The notes under the pieces were generated by a model. It worked only from the letters and a program-made list of their open reading frames with translations, made no database searches and was not told where the DNA came from. Source: Enterovibrio norvegicus FF-33 (GTDB taxonomy: Bacteria; Pseudomonadota; Gammaproteobacteria; Enterobacterales; Vibrionaceae). Taken from it: a DNA stretch of 64,000 bases. A program made the position numbers and the translations under genes. Where the stretch lies: assembly GCF_000286835.2 (NCBI RefSeq), contig NZ_AJYD02000038.1:2712284-2776283 (forward strand), given 5' to 3'. This document shows, piece by piece, positions 53,159-62,176 of the stretch (positions within the stretch are counted from its first letter, which is position 1; each line of letters opens with the position of its first letter).

Positions 53159-53706
53159 GCGAGATGACGCCCTGCGACAACACCAAAACAACGCTGCGCC
53201 CAATGACAGAAGCAGATTTAGCGATGGTGAGAGAGTGGCGCAACGACCCCGCGGTTCGCCAGTTCATGTTCACCCAACACGACATCAATGCCGAGGAACA
53301 CCGATGCTGGTTTACTGGCATTGCTGATGATCAGACCAAGCGATGTCTGATCGCTCTGATTGATGAAACACCTATTGGTATGGTCTCTTTCACCAACATT
53401 GACGCCACCTCTGGCTCAGCCGAGTGGGGCTTTTACAAAGATCCATGTTCGCCGATCGGTACGGGGATTCGCCTACTTCAAGCTGCGCTGGTTTATGGCT
53501 TTACTGATTTAGCGCTGAGACAAATTGATAGCCGTGTACTTTGCACCAATTCTAAGGTGCTGCACCTCCACCACAAACTTAGTTTTCGCAAAGACGAGAG
53601 CGTCGCGGTGTTACAAAATGACTGTGGTGACGCTATTCCTTACTGCGTATTTCATTTATCACGAGAGCAGTGGACACGCAGCGCTAACCACTTAACAGAG
53701 TATTGA
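53155..53706 (+). CDS. pseH: UDP-4-amino-4,6-dideoxy-AltNAc N-acetyltransferase
   Basis: This 183-residue GNAT acetyltransferase performs step three of the pathway. TTLRPMTEADLAMVREWRND near the N-terminus is typical of PseH, with the acetyl-CoA region GTGIRLLQAALVYGF. The start at 53155 makes an ATGA overlap with pseG. Confidence 0.9.
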   Translation: MSEMTPCDNTKTTLRPMTEADLAMVREWRNDPAVRQFMFTQHDINAEEHRCWFTGIADDQTKRCLIALIDETPIGMVSFTNIDATSGSAEWGFYKDPCSPIGTGIRLLQAALVYGFTDLALRQIDSRVLCTNSKVLHLHHKLSFRKDESVAVLQNDCGDAIPYCVFHLSREQWTRSANHLTEY

Positions 53707-53714
53707 ATCTAGCT

Positions 53715-54767
53715 ATGACGCAATGCATCACGATAGATCGTCGAAAAATAGGCCCAGAGCATAAGCCCTATGTCATCGCGGAAATGTCGGCGAATCATAA
53801 TGGTTCCCTAGAACGTGCTTTTCAGACCATCGAAATGGCAAAACGCGCGGGTGCTGACGCTGTCAAAATGCAAAGCTACACCGCCGATACCATCACCCTG
53901 AATTGTGCTTCTGCAGAGTTTCAAATTAAGGGCGGCTTGTGGGATGGCAGAACACTCTATGACCTCTACCAAGAAGCTCACACGCCATTTGATTGGCACA
54001 AACCGTTGTTTGATAAAGCGCGCGATGTGGGTATCACGCTCTTCAGTACCCCATTTGATTTTTCTGCCGTTGATTTACTCGAAGATCTCAACGCACCCGC
54101 GTATAAAATTGCCTCATTTGAAGCGATTGATTTGCCCCTGATCCGTTACGTTGCTCAAACAGGCAAGCCGATGATCATTTCTACCGGCATGGCTAACAAC
54201 GACGAAATCGCAGAAGCGGTTGCGATGGCGCGAGACAGTGGCTGCAAAGAGTTGGTTTTGCTCCATTGCATCAGTGCTTATCCGGCGCCTGCATCGCAAA
54301 GTCATCTGCGCACCATTTCCGATTTGTCTTCGCGTTTTCACACCATTGGCGGCCTGTCTGATCATACCCTCGGCACTACCGTGTCCATTGCAGCTGTGGC
54401 GCTTGGCGCGTCTGTGATTGAAAAGCACGTTACGCTCAGTCGCAACGATCCAGGGCCAGATTCCACCTTTTCGCTCGAGCCTCATGAGCTTGAGGCGCTA
54501 TGCCGTGACACGGGCATCGCATGGCAGGCACTCGGCCAGGCAGATTATCAACTCAAAGACGCAGAAAAAGCCAATGTGCAATTTCGTCGATCTTTGTATA
54601 TCAGTGACGATATCAAAGCAGGTGACAAATTCACTGCGCAGAACGTTCGCAGCGTCAGACCTGGCTTTGGCTTAGCGCCAAAATATTATGACGATGTGAT
54701 AGGAAAAACGGCGAGTGCAGACATTGCCTTTGGTACCGCACTTCGATGGGACATGGTCACCAAGTAG
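53715..54767 (+). CDS. pseI: Pseudaminic acid synthase
   Basis: PseI (350 residues) condenses phosphoenolpyruvate with the 2,4-diacetamido sugar. The NeuB-type TIM barrel has PYVIAEMSANHNGSLERA and GLSDHTLGTTVS; the C-terminal SAF/antifreeze-like domain is RRSLYISDDIKAGDKFT onward. The ATG at 53715 is used; a TTG at 53703 that overlaps the end of pseH is possible. It completes the pathway, but no transferase or flagellin gene is in the window. Confidence 0.93.
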   Translation: MTQCITIDRRKIGPEHKPYVIAEMSANHNGSLERAFQTIEMAKRAGADAVKMQSYTADTITLNCASAEFQIKGGLWDGRTLYDLYQEAHTPFDWHKPLFDKARDVGITLFSTPFDFSAVDLLEDLNAPAYKIASFEAIDLPLIRYVAQTGKPMIISTGMANNDEIAEAVAMARDSGCKELVLLHCISAYPAPASQSHLRTISDLSSRFHTIGGLSDHTLGTTVSIAAVALGASVIEKHVTLSRNDPGPDSTFSLEPHELEALCRDTGIAWQALGQADYQLKDAEKANVQFRRSLYISDDIKAGDKFTAQNVRSVRPGFGLAPKYYDDVIGKTASADIAFGTALRWDMVTK

Positions 54768-54777
54768 CTAAAAACAA

Positions 54778-54806
54778 AAAGCCAGCGAGAATTCGCTGGC
54801 TTTGTC
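54778..54806. terminator. Bidirectional terminator between pseI and fdh genes
   Basis: AAAGCCAGCGA-GAAT-TCGCTGGCTTT between converging genes. Confidence 0.88.
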
Positions 54807-54831
54807 GATAATTCATCATCACTCTGACTGA

Positions 54832-55833
54832 CTAAACTTTTTGTTCATCCGTCGAGGGCTGCTTGCCTTCTTGTGCGGGTTGATTTTGCACTTCTTCCAA
54901 CCACAGCTTGTGGTGTTGTTTAGCCCATGCTTCATCGACATAGCCTGTCGCCATGCCTTCAAACGCACCTTCTGTACCCGCGGTACCGATATAGATGTGC
55001 CCGAACGCGGCAGCCAGTAAGCCCAAAGATGCAATACCGTGGATAACGTTAGCGATTTGCATGTCTGTGCGGGTTTGACCGAAGATCGGAAAATCCATCA
55101 CTAAACCCGTAATACACACCACCACACCCACGGTTGCTAACAACCAGAACCATATCTTCTCGCCGCCGTTACAAAAGCCAGCATCAGGGTGTTTACCGTT
55201 AGGTAAAATACCACCGCCTTGCTTAAACCATTCAATGTCGACCTTGTTGATCATGTTGTTCTTAAACCACTTCACTAACATGCAAAGCAGACCAAGGACG
55301 AACAAAGGGCCTAAGTAGTTATGCGACAGTTTCGCGGCGTAGATAATACTTCCCCACAAGGCCTCTGGTGCAACCGGTTTAATAAAATGTCTACCGTACA
55401 GCAGCACGACACCTGACAGCCCCAAAATGAGGAAGTTGATCGCGGTAAACCAATGCATTGCGCGTTCAAATGGCGACCAGCGGTGCACCTTTTTTCCTGT
55501 GCGTTCATTCGTTAGTTTGATGCGACCTGCCCACAGATAGAAAAGCAGTAGGCTTGCCGCAGATGCGCCCATAAAGATAAGCCCCAGCGGGCTAATCCAT
55601 TGGTTGCGAACCTCACGCCATCGCTGTCCATCAACATTAATTAACTGACCCGCTTCAGCGCCAGTGGCGACAGTGAATCCCGACTCGCCGGATTTCACTT
55701 CTCGCCAATACTCAGGTCCTGCCAATTGCACCATCTCTCTTTGCGGATCGGCTGTTTCAGCCTGTTCCGCAAACGAAGTGGGCACGGCAAAGCTGGCGAT
55801 CACCATCAGCATGGCGAGCAATGTTCTAAACAT
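54832..55833 (-). CDS. Formate dehydrogenase cytochrome b556 (gamma) subunit
   Basis: This 333-residue protein passes electrons from the formate dehydrogenase Fe-S subunit to quinone. It begins with a signal-like segment (MFRTLLAMLMVIASFAVPTSFA), then a periplasmic stretch of about 60 residues, then a membrane segment, and a four-helix cytochrome b core of FdnI type (VHRWSPFERAMHWFTAINFLIL with heme-ligand His, LFVLGLLCMLVKWFKNN). E. coli FdnI has 217 residues, so the N-terminal extension is about 110 residues. Such long forms are common in Shewanella and Vibrio fdh clusters. It is the last gene of the minus-strand cluster. Confidence 0.92.
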   Translation of the reverse strand: MFRTLLAMLMVIASFAVPTSFAEQAETADPQREMVQLAGPEYWREVKSGESGFTVATGAEAGQLINVDGQRWREVRNQWISPLGLIFMGASAASLLLFYLWAGRIKLTNERTGKKVHRWSPFERAMHWFTAINFLILGLSGVVLLYGRHFIKPVAPEALWGSIIYAAKLSHNYLGPLFVLGLLCMLVKWFKNNMINKVDIEWFKQGGGILPNGKHPDAGFCNGGEKIWFWLLATVGVVVCITGLVMDFPIFGQTRTDMQIANVIHGIASLGLLAAAFGHIYIGTAGTEGAFEGMATGYVDEAWAKQHHKLWLEEVQNQPAQEGKQPSTDEQKV

Positions 55834-55881
55834 ATCTCCTCCTAATGCTGCTGAGACGAACCCAGCAGCTCTCCATGCTCA

Positions 55882-56487
55882 TCAGCTTTTTGTGGCGTCA
55901 TAGGCAAGATCATTCCCGTTCGTCCAGCCAGCACCTTTCGCGCCACGCTCTACCACGCGCTGACGGAAGACCGCAGAGATTTTCTCCGCATCACCCGCAA
56001 GCAGCGCTTTGGTTGAGCACATTTCGGCGCACAATGGCAATTTGCCCTCTGCAATTCTGTTCGCACCGTAAAGCTCACGCTCTTTGGCAGAACCATCAGG
56101 CTCAGGACCGCCCGCACAGAAGGTACATTTATCCATCTTGCCACGCTCGCCAAACGCTGCCGTTTTCGGAAACTGAGGTGCACCAAACGGACAAGCAAAC
56201 AGGCAGTAACCACACCCTATGCACGTTTCCTTGTTGTGAAGCACAATGCCATCTTCAGTACGATAGAAGCAATCTGCTGGGCAAACGGCCATGCAAGGCG
56301 CATCCGCACAGTGCATACAGGCAACAGAGATCGAGTTCTCACCCGCTTCACCGTCGTTTAATGTGACGACTCGGCGGCGTTGGATGCCCCAAGTCACCAC
56401 TTCTGAGTTCGCGTTACTGCACGCAGTGACACAACCGTTGCACTCAATGCAGCGTTTGGTATCACACAAAAATTTCATATCGGCCAT
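55882..56487 (-). CDS. Formate dehydrogenase iron-sulfur (beta) subunit
   Basis: This 201-residue protein has four [4Fe-4S] ligand groups: CIECNGCVTAC, CMHCADAPCMAVCP, CIGCGYCLFACP and CTFC...CAEMC. It carries electrons from the catalytic subunit to cytochrome b. It has no C-terminal membrane anchor, unlike E. coli FdnH. It starts 16 bases after the catalytic gene stop. Confidence 0.94.
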   Translation of the reverse strand: MADMKFLCDTKRCIECNGCVTACSNANSEVVTWGIQRRRVVTLNDGEAGENSISVACMHCADAPCMAVCPADCFYRTEDGIVLHNKETCIGCGYCLFACPFGAPQFPKTAAFGERGKMDKCTFCAGGPEPDGSAKERELYGANRIAEGKLPLCAEMCSTKALLAGDAEKISAVFRQRVVERGAKGAGWTNGNDLAYDATKS

Positions 56488-56502
56488 AATGTATGCTCCC
56501 TA

Positions 56503-59358
56503 CTACGCTGGAATGATCTTACAAAGGGTGACTTTGGTTTCCTGCATCACAGTAACCGGGTCATAACCATAAGTGGTCGCGGTGTTAGCAGACTCACCAA
56601 TCACGTACGGATCCGCACCTTCTGGATACCTATCAAGCAAGCTTTGTCCTTGGAAGACCCCGCCGAAGTGGAACGGCATAAATGCCAGCCCTGCATACAC
56701 ACGCGGTGTGATCATGGCTTTCACCTTCACACGACCTTTATCTGCGCCTTCGACCCACACATCTTGTCCATCAACAATCCCGATATTGTTCGCATCAACA
56801 ATGTTGATTTCGACAAACATCTCTTGCTGCAAAACGGCTAGCCAAGGGTTAGAGCGTGTTTCCTCGCCCCCCCCTTCATATTCCACCAAGCGACCGGACG
56901 TCAGAATGATCGGGTAATCCTTCGCGGCATCAATGTCTTGAATCGACTTGTATAGCGTAGGAAGACGGTAGATATCGGCTTTGTCATCCCATGTCGCATA
57001 CTCGGGGAGCAAATCCCGACGTGGCGTATAAAGCGGTTCACGGTGAAGTGGCACGCGATCTGGGAAGGTCCACACAATCGCGCGCGCTTTGGCATTACCG
57101 AAAGGAATACAACCGTGATTAATCGCGACGCGTTGGATGCCACCCGATAAGTCAGTCTTCCAGTTTTTGCCTTCAGCAGATGCTTTTTCTTCTGCATTCA
57201 GGTCATCCCACCAGCCAAGTTGCTTGAGCATCTTGTCAGTAAACTCAGGATAGCCATCTTCCAGTTCACACCCTTTTGAATAGCTGTCCACGGCCAATAA
57301 GCTTTGCCCTTCAAATTCCACCCCGAATCGTGCACGGAAATTACCGCCGCCACGCGCGACTTCTTTGGATGTGTCATAAAGAATGTGGGTGCCGGGGTGC
57401 TTCATTTCTGGCGTTCCCCAACATGGCCAAGGCAGGCCATAGGTTTCACCATTGACAGGGCCACCCTGCGCTTCGAGTGTCGTGGTATTGAAGGTATGCC
57501 AGTTTTTCTGGTGCTCTTTAATACGCTCTGGGCTTTGACCGGTATAACCGATCGTCCACATGCCGCGATTGAACTCGCGGGTGATGTCTTCAACCACAGG
57601 TTCGTCGTTTTTCACCGCAATATTTTTGAAAAGCTGATCGGAGAAACCGAGTTTGTTCGACAGCAGATACATGATGGTATGGTCAGGTTTGGAATCGAAT
57701 AACGGCTCGATAACCTTGTCACGCCACTGTAGCGAACGGTTTGACGCCGTGACTGAACCATAAGTTTCAAATTGCGTTGTGGTCGGTAGTAGATACACGC
57801 CATTTTTTCGGTTGTTCATGACAGCAGCAACGGTCGGATACGGGTCAACAATGACCATCAAATCCAGTTTTTCCATTGCTTTGCGCATTTCTGGCCCACG
57901 AGTTTGCGAGTTCACCGCATGGCCCCAGTAGAACATGGCGCGAATGTTTGATTTCTGCGCGATTTTGTCTTTGTCTTCCAGCACGCCATCAATCCAGCGA
58001 GAAACCGGAATACCGTTGCTATTGATAGGTTTTGAACCGTTGTATTCAGCGGGGTCAAAACGGTCTTGAATCCACTTCTGATCAACCTCCCACACTTTCG
58101 ACCAATGTTTCCACGCACCATCAGACAGGCCGTAGTAACCCGGTAGGGTGTGTGACAATACGCCTAAGTCCGTCGCGCCTTGAACATTGTCGTGACCGCG
58201 AAAAATGTTAGCGCCGCCGCCGGATTTACCAATGTTACCCAGCGCCAGTTCTAACACACAGTAGGCGCGAGTGTTGTTGTTACCTGTGGTGTGCTGGGTT
58301 CCACCCATACACCAAACCACACAGCCTGGACGGTTTTCAGCCAAAATTTTCGCTGCTTGGTACATGTCATCACGGCCAACGCCCGACACACGCTCCACTT
58401 CTTCAGGCGGCCACTTGGCAACTTCTTCACGAATTTCTTCGAGACCAAAAACGCGCTGATGGATGAATTCTTTGTCTTCCCAGTTGTTATCGAAAATGTG
58501 CCACAGCAAGCCCCAAATAAAGGCAATGTCTGTCCCTGGACGCAATGAAACGAAATGATCACTTTTCGCTGCAGTACGTGTGCGACGAGGATCAGCGACG
58601 ACGATCTTACAGCCATTTTTCTCTTTGGCGATAAGGATATGCTGCATCGCAACGGGGTGTGCCTCCGCAGGGTTCGAGCCAACAAAAAGCATCGACTTAC
58701 AGTTATGCATGTCGTTAAAAGAGTTGGTCATGGCTCCGTAACCCCACGTATTGGCGACGCCCGCTACGGTAGTGGAGTGACAGATACGTGCTTGGTGGTC
58801 AACGTTGTTGGTACCCCAAAGCGACGCCATTTTGCGGAACAGATACGCTTGTTCATTGCTGTGTTTGGCCGAGCCAAGGAAGTAAACCGCATCAGGGCCA
58901 GATTGCTCACGGATTTCTAGCACTTGATCGCCAATTTCATTCAGCGCAGTGTCCCAGCTGATTTTCTGCCATTTGCCGTCAACCAGCTTCATCGGATATT
59001 TCAGGCGACGTTCACCATGACCGTGCTCACGCAGAGCCGCACCTTTGGCGCAATGTCCGCCAAGGTTGAACGGGTGATCGAACGCTGGCTCTTGGCCTGT
59101 CCATACCCCGTCTTGTACTTCCGCATACACGCCACAGCCCACTGAGCAGTGTGAACAAATAGTGCGCTTTTGTTCGACAGGCTTATTGGGATCGGCGTCT
59201 TTCGCCGCCGCTTTTTTCATCATGCCAGGTGCCAACATACCTGCCGCCGCGATGCCCCCTGCTGTTGCCAGAGAGGTATTTCGCATGAACGTACGGCGAG
59301 ACACACCCAGCTGCTTTTCGTCCTTGCTGACCGAATCAGAGCGTTTCGTTAGTTTCAT
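56503..59358 (-). CDS. Formate dehydrogenase catalytic (alpha) subunit, cysteine type
   Basis: This 951-residue periplasmic molybdo- or tungsto-enzyme oxidises formate to CO2. A Tat signal is at the start (SRRTFMRN at 20-27, then a weakly hydrophobic Ala/Gly stretch). The [4Fe-4S] ligands are C68, C71, C75 and C103. The metal ligand is a cysteine at about residue 193 (QARICHSTTVAG), where E. coli FdnG has selenocysteine, so no UGA recoding is needed. GGTQHTTGNNNTRA and the C-terminal molydopterin domain (VEYEGGGEETRSNPWLAV) follow. Confidence 0.95.
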   Translation of the reverse strand: MKLTKRSDSVSKDEKQLGVSRRTFMRNTSLATAGGIAAAGMLAPGMMKKAAAKDADPNKPVEQKRTICSHCSVGCGVYAEVQDGVWTGQEPAFDHPFNLGGHCAKGAALREHGHGERRLKYPMKLVDGKWQKISWDTALNEIGDQVLEIREQSGPDAVYFLGSAKHSNEQAYLFRKMASLWGTNNVDHQARICHSTTVAGVANTWGYGAMTNSFNDMHNCKSMLFVGSNPAEAHPVAMQHILIAKEKNGCKIVVADPRRTRTAAKSDHFVSLRPGTDIAFIWGLLWHIFDNNWEDKEFIHQRVFGLEEIREEVAKWPPEEVERVSGVGRDDMYQAAKILAENRPGCVVWCMGGTQHTTGNNNTRAYCVLELALGNIGKSGGGANIFRGHDNVQGATDLGVLSHTLPGYYGLSDGAWKHWSKVWEVDQKWIQDRFDPAEYNGSKPINSNGIPVSRWIDGVLEDKDKIAQKSNIRAMFYWGHAVNSQTRGPEMRKAMEKLDLMVIVDPYPTVAAVMNNRKNGVYLLPTTTQFETYGSVTASNRSLQWRDKVIEPLFDSKPDHTIMYLLSNKLGFSDQLFKNIAVKNDEPVVEDITREFNRGMWTIGYTGQSPERIKEHQKNWHTFNTTTLEAQGGPVNGETYGLPWPCWGTPEMKHPGTHILYDTSKEVARGGGNFRARFGVEFEGQSLLAVDSYSKGCELEDGYPEFTDKMLKQLGWWDDLNAEEKASAEGKNWKTDLSGGIQRVAINHGCIPFGNAKARAIVWTFPDRVPLHREPLYTPRRDLLPEYATWDDKADIYRLPTLYKSIQDIDAAKDYPIILTSGRLVEYEGGGEETRSNPWLAVLQQEMFVEINIVDANNIGIVDGQDVWVEGADKGRVKVKAMITPRVYAGLAFMPFHFGGVFQGQSLLDRYPEGADPYVIGESANTATTYGYDPVTVMQETKVTLCKIIPA

Positions 59359-59383
59359 TGTTAAACTCCATCTTCACGCTGGG

Positions 59384-59593
59384 TTATAGGGAATCGTAGT
59401 AATCACGAATGTGTTGCGTTTCGCGATATCCCGACGCTTTTTTGTCCTCTGGCGTTTTCACCACGGTCTCAGCCTGAACGCTTCCTGTTGCAACCGTCGC
59501 GACAGCCCCTGCTGCAGCTGCCACTCCGAGGCCTGTCAAAAACTGGCGCCGATTTGGGTTTTGCATATCGGTATCTTTTTTGTTTTCAGACAT
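59384..59593 (-). CDS. Small twin-arginine signal protein of the fdh cluster
   Basis: This 69-residue protein starts MSENKKDTDMQNPNRRQFLTG; AAGGAGC precedes the ATG at 59593. The Tat motif NRRQFL is followed by an Ala/Gly stretch ending VQAE. The exported remainder is about 30 residues (KTPEDKKASGYRETQHIRDYY). Such small Tat proteins are regular members of Shewanella and Vibrio fdh clusters; role unknown, perhaps assembly of or escort for the catalytic subunit. Confidence 0.85.
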   Translation of the reverse strand: MSENKKDTDMQNPNRRQFLTGLGVAAAAGAVATVATGSVQAETVVKTPEDKKASGYRETQHIRDYYDSL

Positions 59594-59637
59594 TACTTGC
59601 TCCTTGTTCTTTTTATTCCACGTCAGGTTGAGGTTCA

Positions 59638-60249
59638 TCACCAAGGACGTTGGGTAAATCGCGTTTTTTCTATGGTTAAAAATCGTTGGGCAAGCTCTGC
59701 AACGGCAGCATAAAACACTGCAGGTTCCGCCCGTTTCACGTCCTCACATAACCGTTCACACCAAGCGGCGATATGACGGTTAAAAAAGGCCGCTTGTTCA
59801 ATATCACTTTCTTCTTCCACCAGCATGGCCATCACTTCCAGCAATGCGGCGATATGATCTTCTGGCTCTTTGGTGTCTTCTTGGCGTTCATAACCTAAAC
59901 GACGCAGATCTTGACGAAGCAGTGCCAACGGCAACTCCATCAGTGACCCTGTTAAATACCAAGAACCAAATGGCACTACTTCGCCACGGCCTACGCCAAT
60001 AAACATCAGTTGGTATTCATCAGCCGCCTGCGAAGGCGAGGTTTTGCTGGCGGTTAATTTCAGCACCGACCACGCGGCTGCCATGCCCGCTGTTTGCTCG
60101 TCGCCTTCTGTTTCCAGCGTGGCAAGCCAAGCCAATGAGGCTTCATCAGGCGCTTGACGAAATAAATGCGCCAACAAGCTGTAAATGCTCTGGCGGATCT
60201 GGTTTTCTTCATTTGTTACATCATCAATGGTGATTTCTTGCATTGCCAT
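59638..60249 (-). CDS. TorD-family chaperone for formate dehydrogenase
   Basis: This 203-residue, all-helical cytoplasmic protein resembles TorD/DmsD chaperones: IRQSIYSLLAHLFRQAPDEA near residue 20, and DEYQLMFIGVGRGEVVPFGSWYLTGSL near residue 80, which carries the family's Y..LF.G.....P..S.Y pattern. It probably holds the Tat catalytic subunit until cofactor insertion. AGGAGG precedes the ATG. Confidence 0.88.
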   Translation of the reverse strand: MAMQEITIDDVTNEENQIRQSIYSLLAHLFRQAPDEASLAWLATLETEGDEQTAGMAAAWSVLKLTASKTSPSQAADEYQLMFIGVGRGEVVPFGSWYLTGSLMELPLALLRQDLRRLGYERQEDTKEPEDHIAALLEVMAMLVEEESDIEQAAFFNRHIAAWCERLCEDVKRAEPAVFYAAVAELAQRFLTIEKTRFTQRPW

Positions 60250-60258
60250 ATCCGCCTC

Positions 60259-61971
60259 CTATACCTTCAACTGTTTGTCTGGGTTATCCATCATGTCGGA
60301 GACAATGTCGCGGACACGGCAGTCTTCGCACATCGACAAACGTTTGATGGCGTCATCTTGGAAATGGCTATGTTTGCTCAGTTTCTCGATCAGCATGTTG
60401 ACCATAGAAACCGGCGCGAAAGGTTTACCGCAGCTAATGCATTCCGCGGCAGGCTCTTCATGAACAATGTCGCGTTGTTGGCGAGCGGCGGCGTCCCAGT
60501 GATAACGAGGCACCAAAGTGATAACAGACTCAGGACACGCTTGTTCACACAGTCCACACTGCACGCAATCTTGTTCTCTAAATGTCATACCGGGGCTGCT
60601 ACCAATGGATTGCAACGCATCGGTGGGACACACCGCGACACACCCCATGCAAAGGGTGCAATCCGAAGTCGCCACATCAATGCGCCCATAAGGCGCACCG
60701 TCAGGCACGGTGCTGACGGTCGAAACCAGCACGGCGTTTGACGCAAGAAGGTCGAGGGCTAGCGCCAATTTTTCGCGCTTACTGCCTTCGAGTTTTTTGC
60801 TTTGGTCAAGCAAGGCGTTGCTGTACAGGTTTTGCGTGCTCAGCGATGTGACCGAAGAGAGCGCAATACGATCTGCACTGTGCCCGAGTGAAGAGAGAAA
60901 CGACGATGCGACGGCAAGCTCTTGCTCGAGTACTTTGCGTGTTTTAACCGGCATTGACGAAGAAGCCGCAAGCACAACCTGAGATGCACCATAGGCTAGC
61001 GCACTGAACCAGCTGTCAATCCCGACCGACGCGAGCTCTTCCAACCGCACGGGGATAACGCGACTAGGAAGCTGCGCTAACTGCTCAGCCAACTCCGTTT
61101 CAGAAGCTTCGGCATAAAACAGCACAATGGGCGATTGCCCCCCCTGTTCGCGATAATGCGCGAGCAGTTGGAAAACAAAGTGTTGGGTATTGTCGGGATC
61201 GGGTAGCGCGTAGCTAATGGCTTCCGTTGGGCAAGCCGTCGCACAAGAACCCATGCCCTGACAAAGATAAGGGTTGATTGTGATGGCGCTGTCTACCGAG
61301 CTCAGCGCGTCGGCTGGGCAGGCATCAATACAGCGGGTGCAGCCTTCAATACCGCGCGCCGAGTGGGCACAACTATTGGTATCGAGACGGAAAAATTTGG
61401 GTTTATCGAATGTGCCGGTCATATCAGATAACGCATCAAGCGCATCGTCTGTTGTGACGAGCGATCGTCCCACTGCGTAATAACCCAGGGGCGGTAGTTG
61501 TGCTTGATGAAATCCATCATCAGACAGGTCTATGATCACATCGAAGTGTTCTCGTCCATGCGTGATTTTCGCCAAATTTTGCTTAGTCAGGGTGTGCGTA
61601 ATGAACACGTCAAATGCCCCAAGAAAACCATTAATTTGTACGTCGCGCGCGAAAAAAAATGCCATGCCCTCAGGAAGTGGGATCGCGTTTGAGGATTCGT
61701 CCGTACTCACCAACACGGCTCGATCACGCAGCGATGCAGGGATCTGAGAAGCAAATGCAGCAACTGTTTCGCCACGTCCTACCACCAAGGCAAAGCCGCG
61801 GCTTTCAAACGTGACAGTTGGTGGTATCAAATTTCCAAGCGTTACCGTCGCTCGCAGCGCGTGTTGTCTTGCTTGTCCATTGACATCCGTGGTCTGTTCA
61901 ACCAATTGATTAAGCGTTGTTATTTTATTTATTGTCGACATTGTCTTCTTTGCCATCGTCTCTGAAGCCAT
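60259..61971 (-). CDS. Multi-cluster 4Fe-4S protein of the fdh cluster
   Basis: This protein has 570 residues from the ATG at 61971; ATGs six and eleven codons in (MAKKT, MSTINK) are alternatives, and the last may be the real one. Ferredoxin motifs occur twice in pairs: CTRCIDACP with CQGMGSCATACP near residues 215-250, and CTLCMGCVAVCP with CVQCGLCEQACP near 450-490. A further CISCGK...CEDCR pair lies at the end. No catalytic domain is recognised. It is a standard neighbour of Shewanella/Vibrio fdh genes, so an electron-transfer or maturation role is likely. Confidence 0.88.
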   Translation of the reverse strand: MASETMAKKTMSTINKITTLNQLVEQTTDVNGQARQHALRATVTLGNLIPPTVTFESRGFALVVGRGETVAAFASQIPASLRDRAVLVSTDESSNAIPLPEGMAFFFARDVQINGFLGAFDVFITHTLTKQNLAKITHGREHFDVIIDLSDDGFHQAQLPPLGYYAVGRSLVTTDDALDALSDMTGTFDKPKFFRLDTNSCAHSARGIEGCTRCIDACPADALSSVDSAITINPYLCQGMGSCATACPTEAISYALPDPDNTQHFVFQLLAHYREQGGQSPIVLFYAEASETELAEQLAQLPSRVIPVRLEELASVGIDSWFSALAYGASQVVLAASSSMPVKTRKVLEQELAVASSFLSSLGHSADRIALSSVTSLSTQNLYSNALLDQSKKLEGSKREKLALALDLLASNAVLVSTVSTVPDGAPYGRIDVATSDCTLCMGCVAVCPTDALQSIGSSPGMTFREQDCVQCGLCEQACPESVITLVPRYHWDAAARQQRDIVHEEPAAECISCGKPFAPVSMVNMLIEKLSKHSHFQDDAIKRLSMCEDCRVRDIVSDMMDNPDKQLKV

Positions 61972-61998
61972 GGTAACCAGCCGTCCCGGCGGGTTACC
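61972..61998 (-). promoter_or_regulatory. Hairpin over the ribosome site of the 4Fe-4S gene
   Basis: On the minus strand GGTAACCCGCCGGGACGGC then TGGTTACC folds back on itself directly before the ATG. The first arm includes part of the only SD-like sequence (GAGG at its 5' end). The 205-base gap 61972-62176 has no gene and would form the leader of this transcript. Confidence 0.5.
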
Positions 61999-62176
61999 TC
62001 GTGGACTGATTCCCTACATCGGCGCTAATAATCAATGCGTTCCCGAATAGCTCAAGGCCATTGCCAATGTAGTAAGGCGTTGTCAGACAAGGGTTTCACA
62101 CATCCTTTGCCTGTGACCCTATTGATACAGCAAGTAGTGAACCAGTTTTGAAGGAAATAAAATGACGAATACGGAG

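Noticed and set aside
55845-56366. A 173-codon open frame on the plus strand opposite the Fe-S subunit
   Set aside because: It is rich in His, Arg and Gln with no domain, and lies fully opposite a gene with four clear Fe-S motifs; it is a shadow frame.
60166-60741. A 191-codon open frame on the plus strand
   Set aside because: Composition is unnatural for a protein, and it lies opposite the TorD-like and 4Fe-4S genes, which have strong motifs.
61972-62176. A molybdenum-cofactor riboswitch before the 4Fe-4S gene
   Set aside because: The context fits, but I could not match the leader to the conserved parts of that RNA from memory, so no such call is made.
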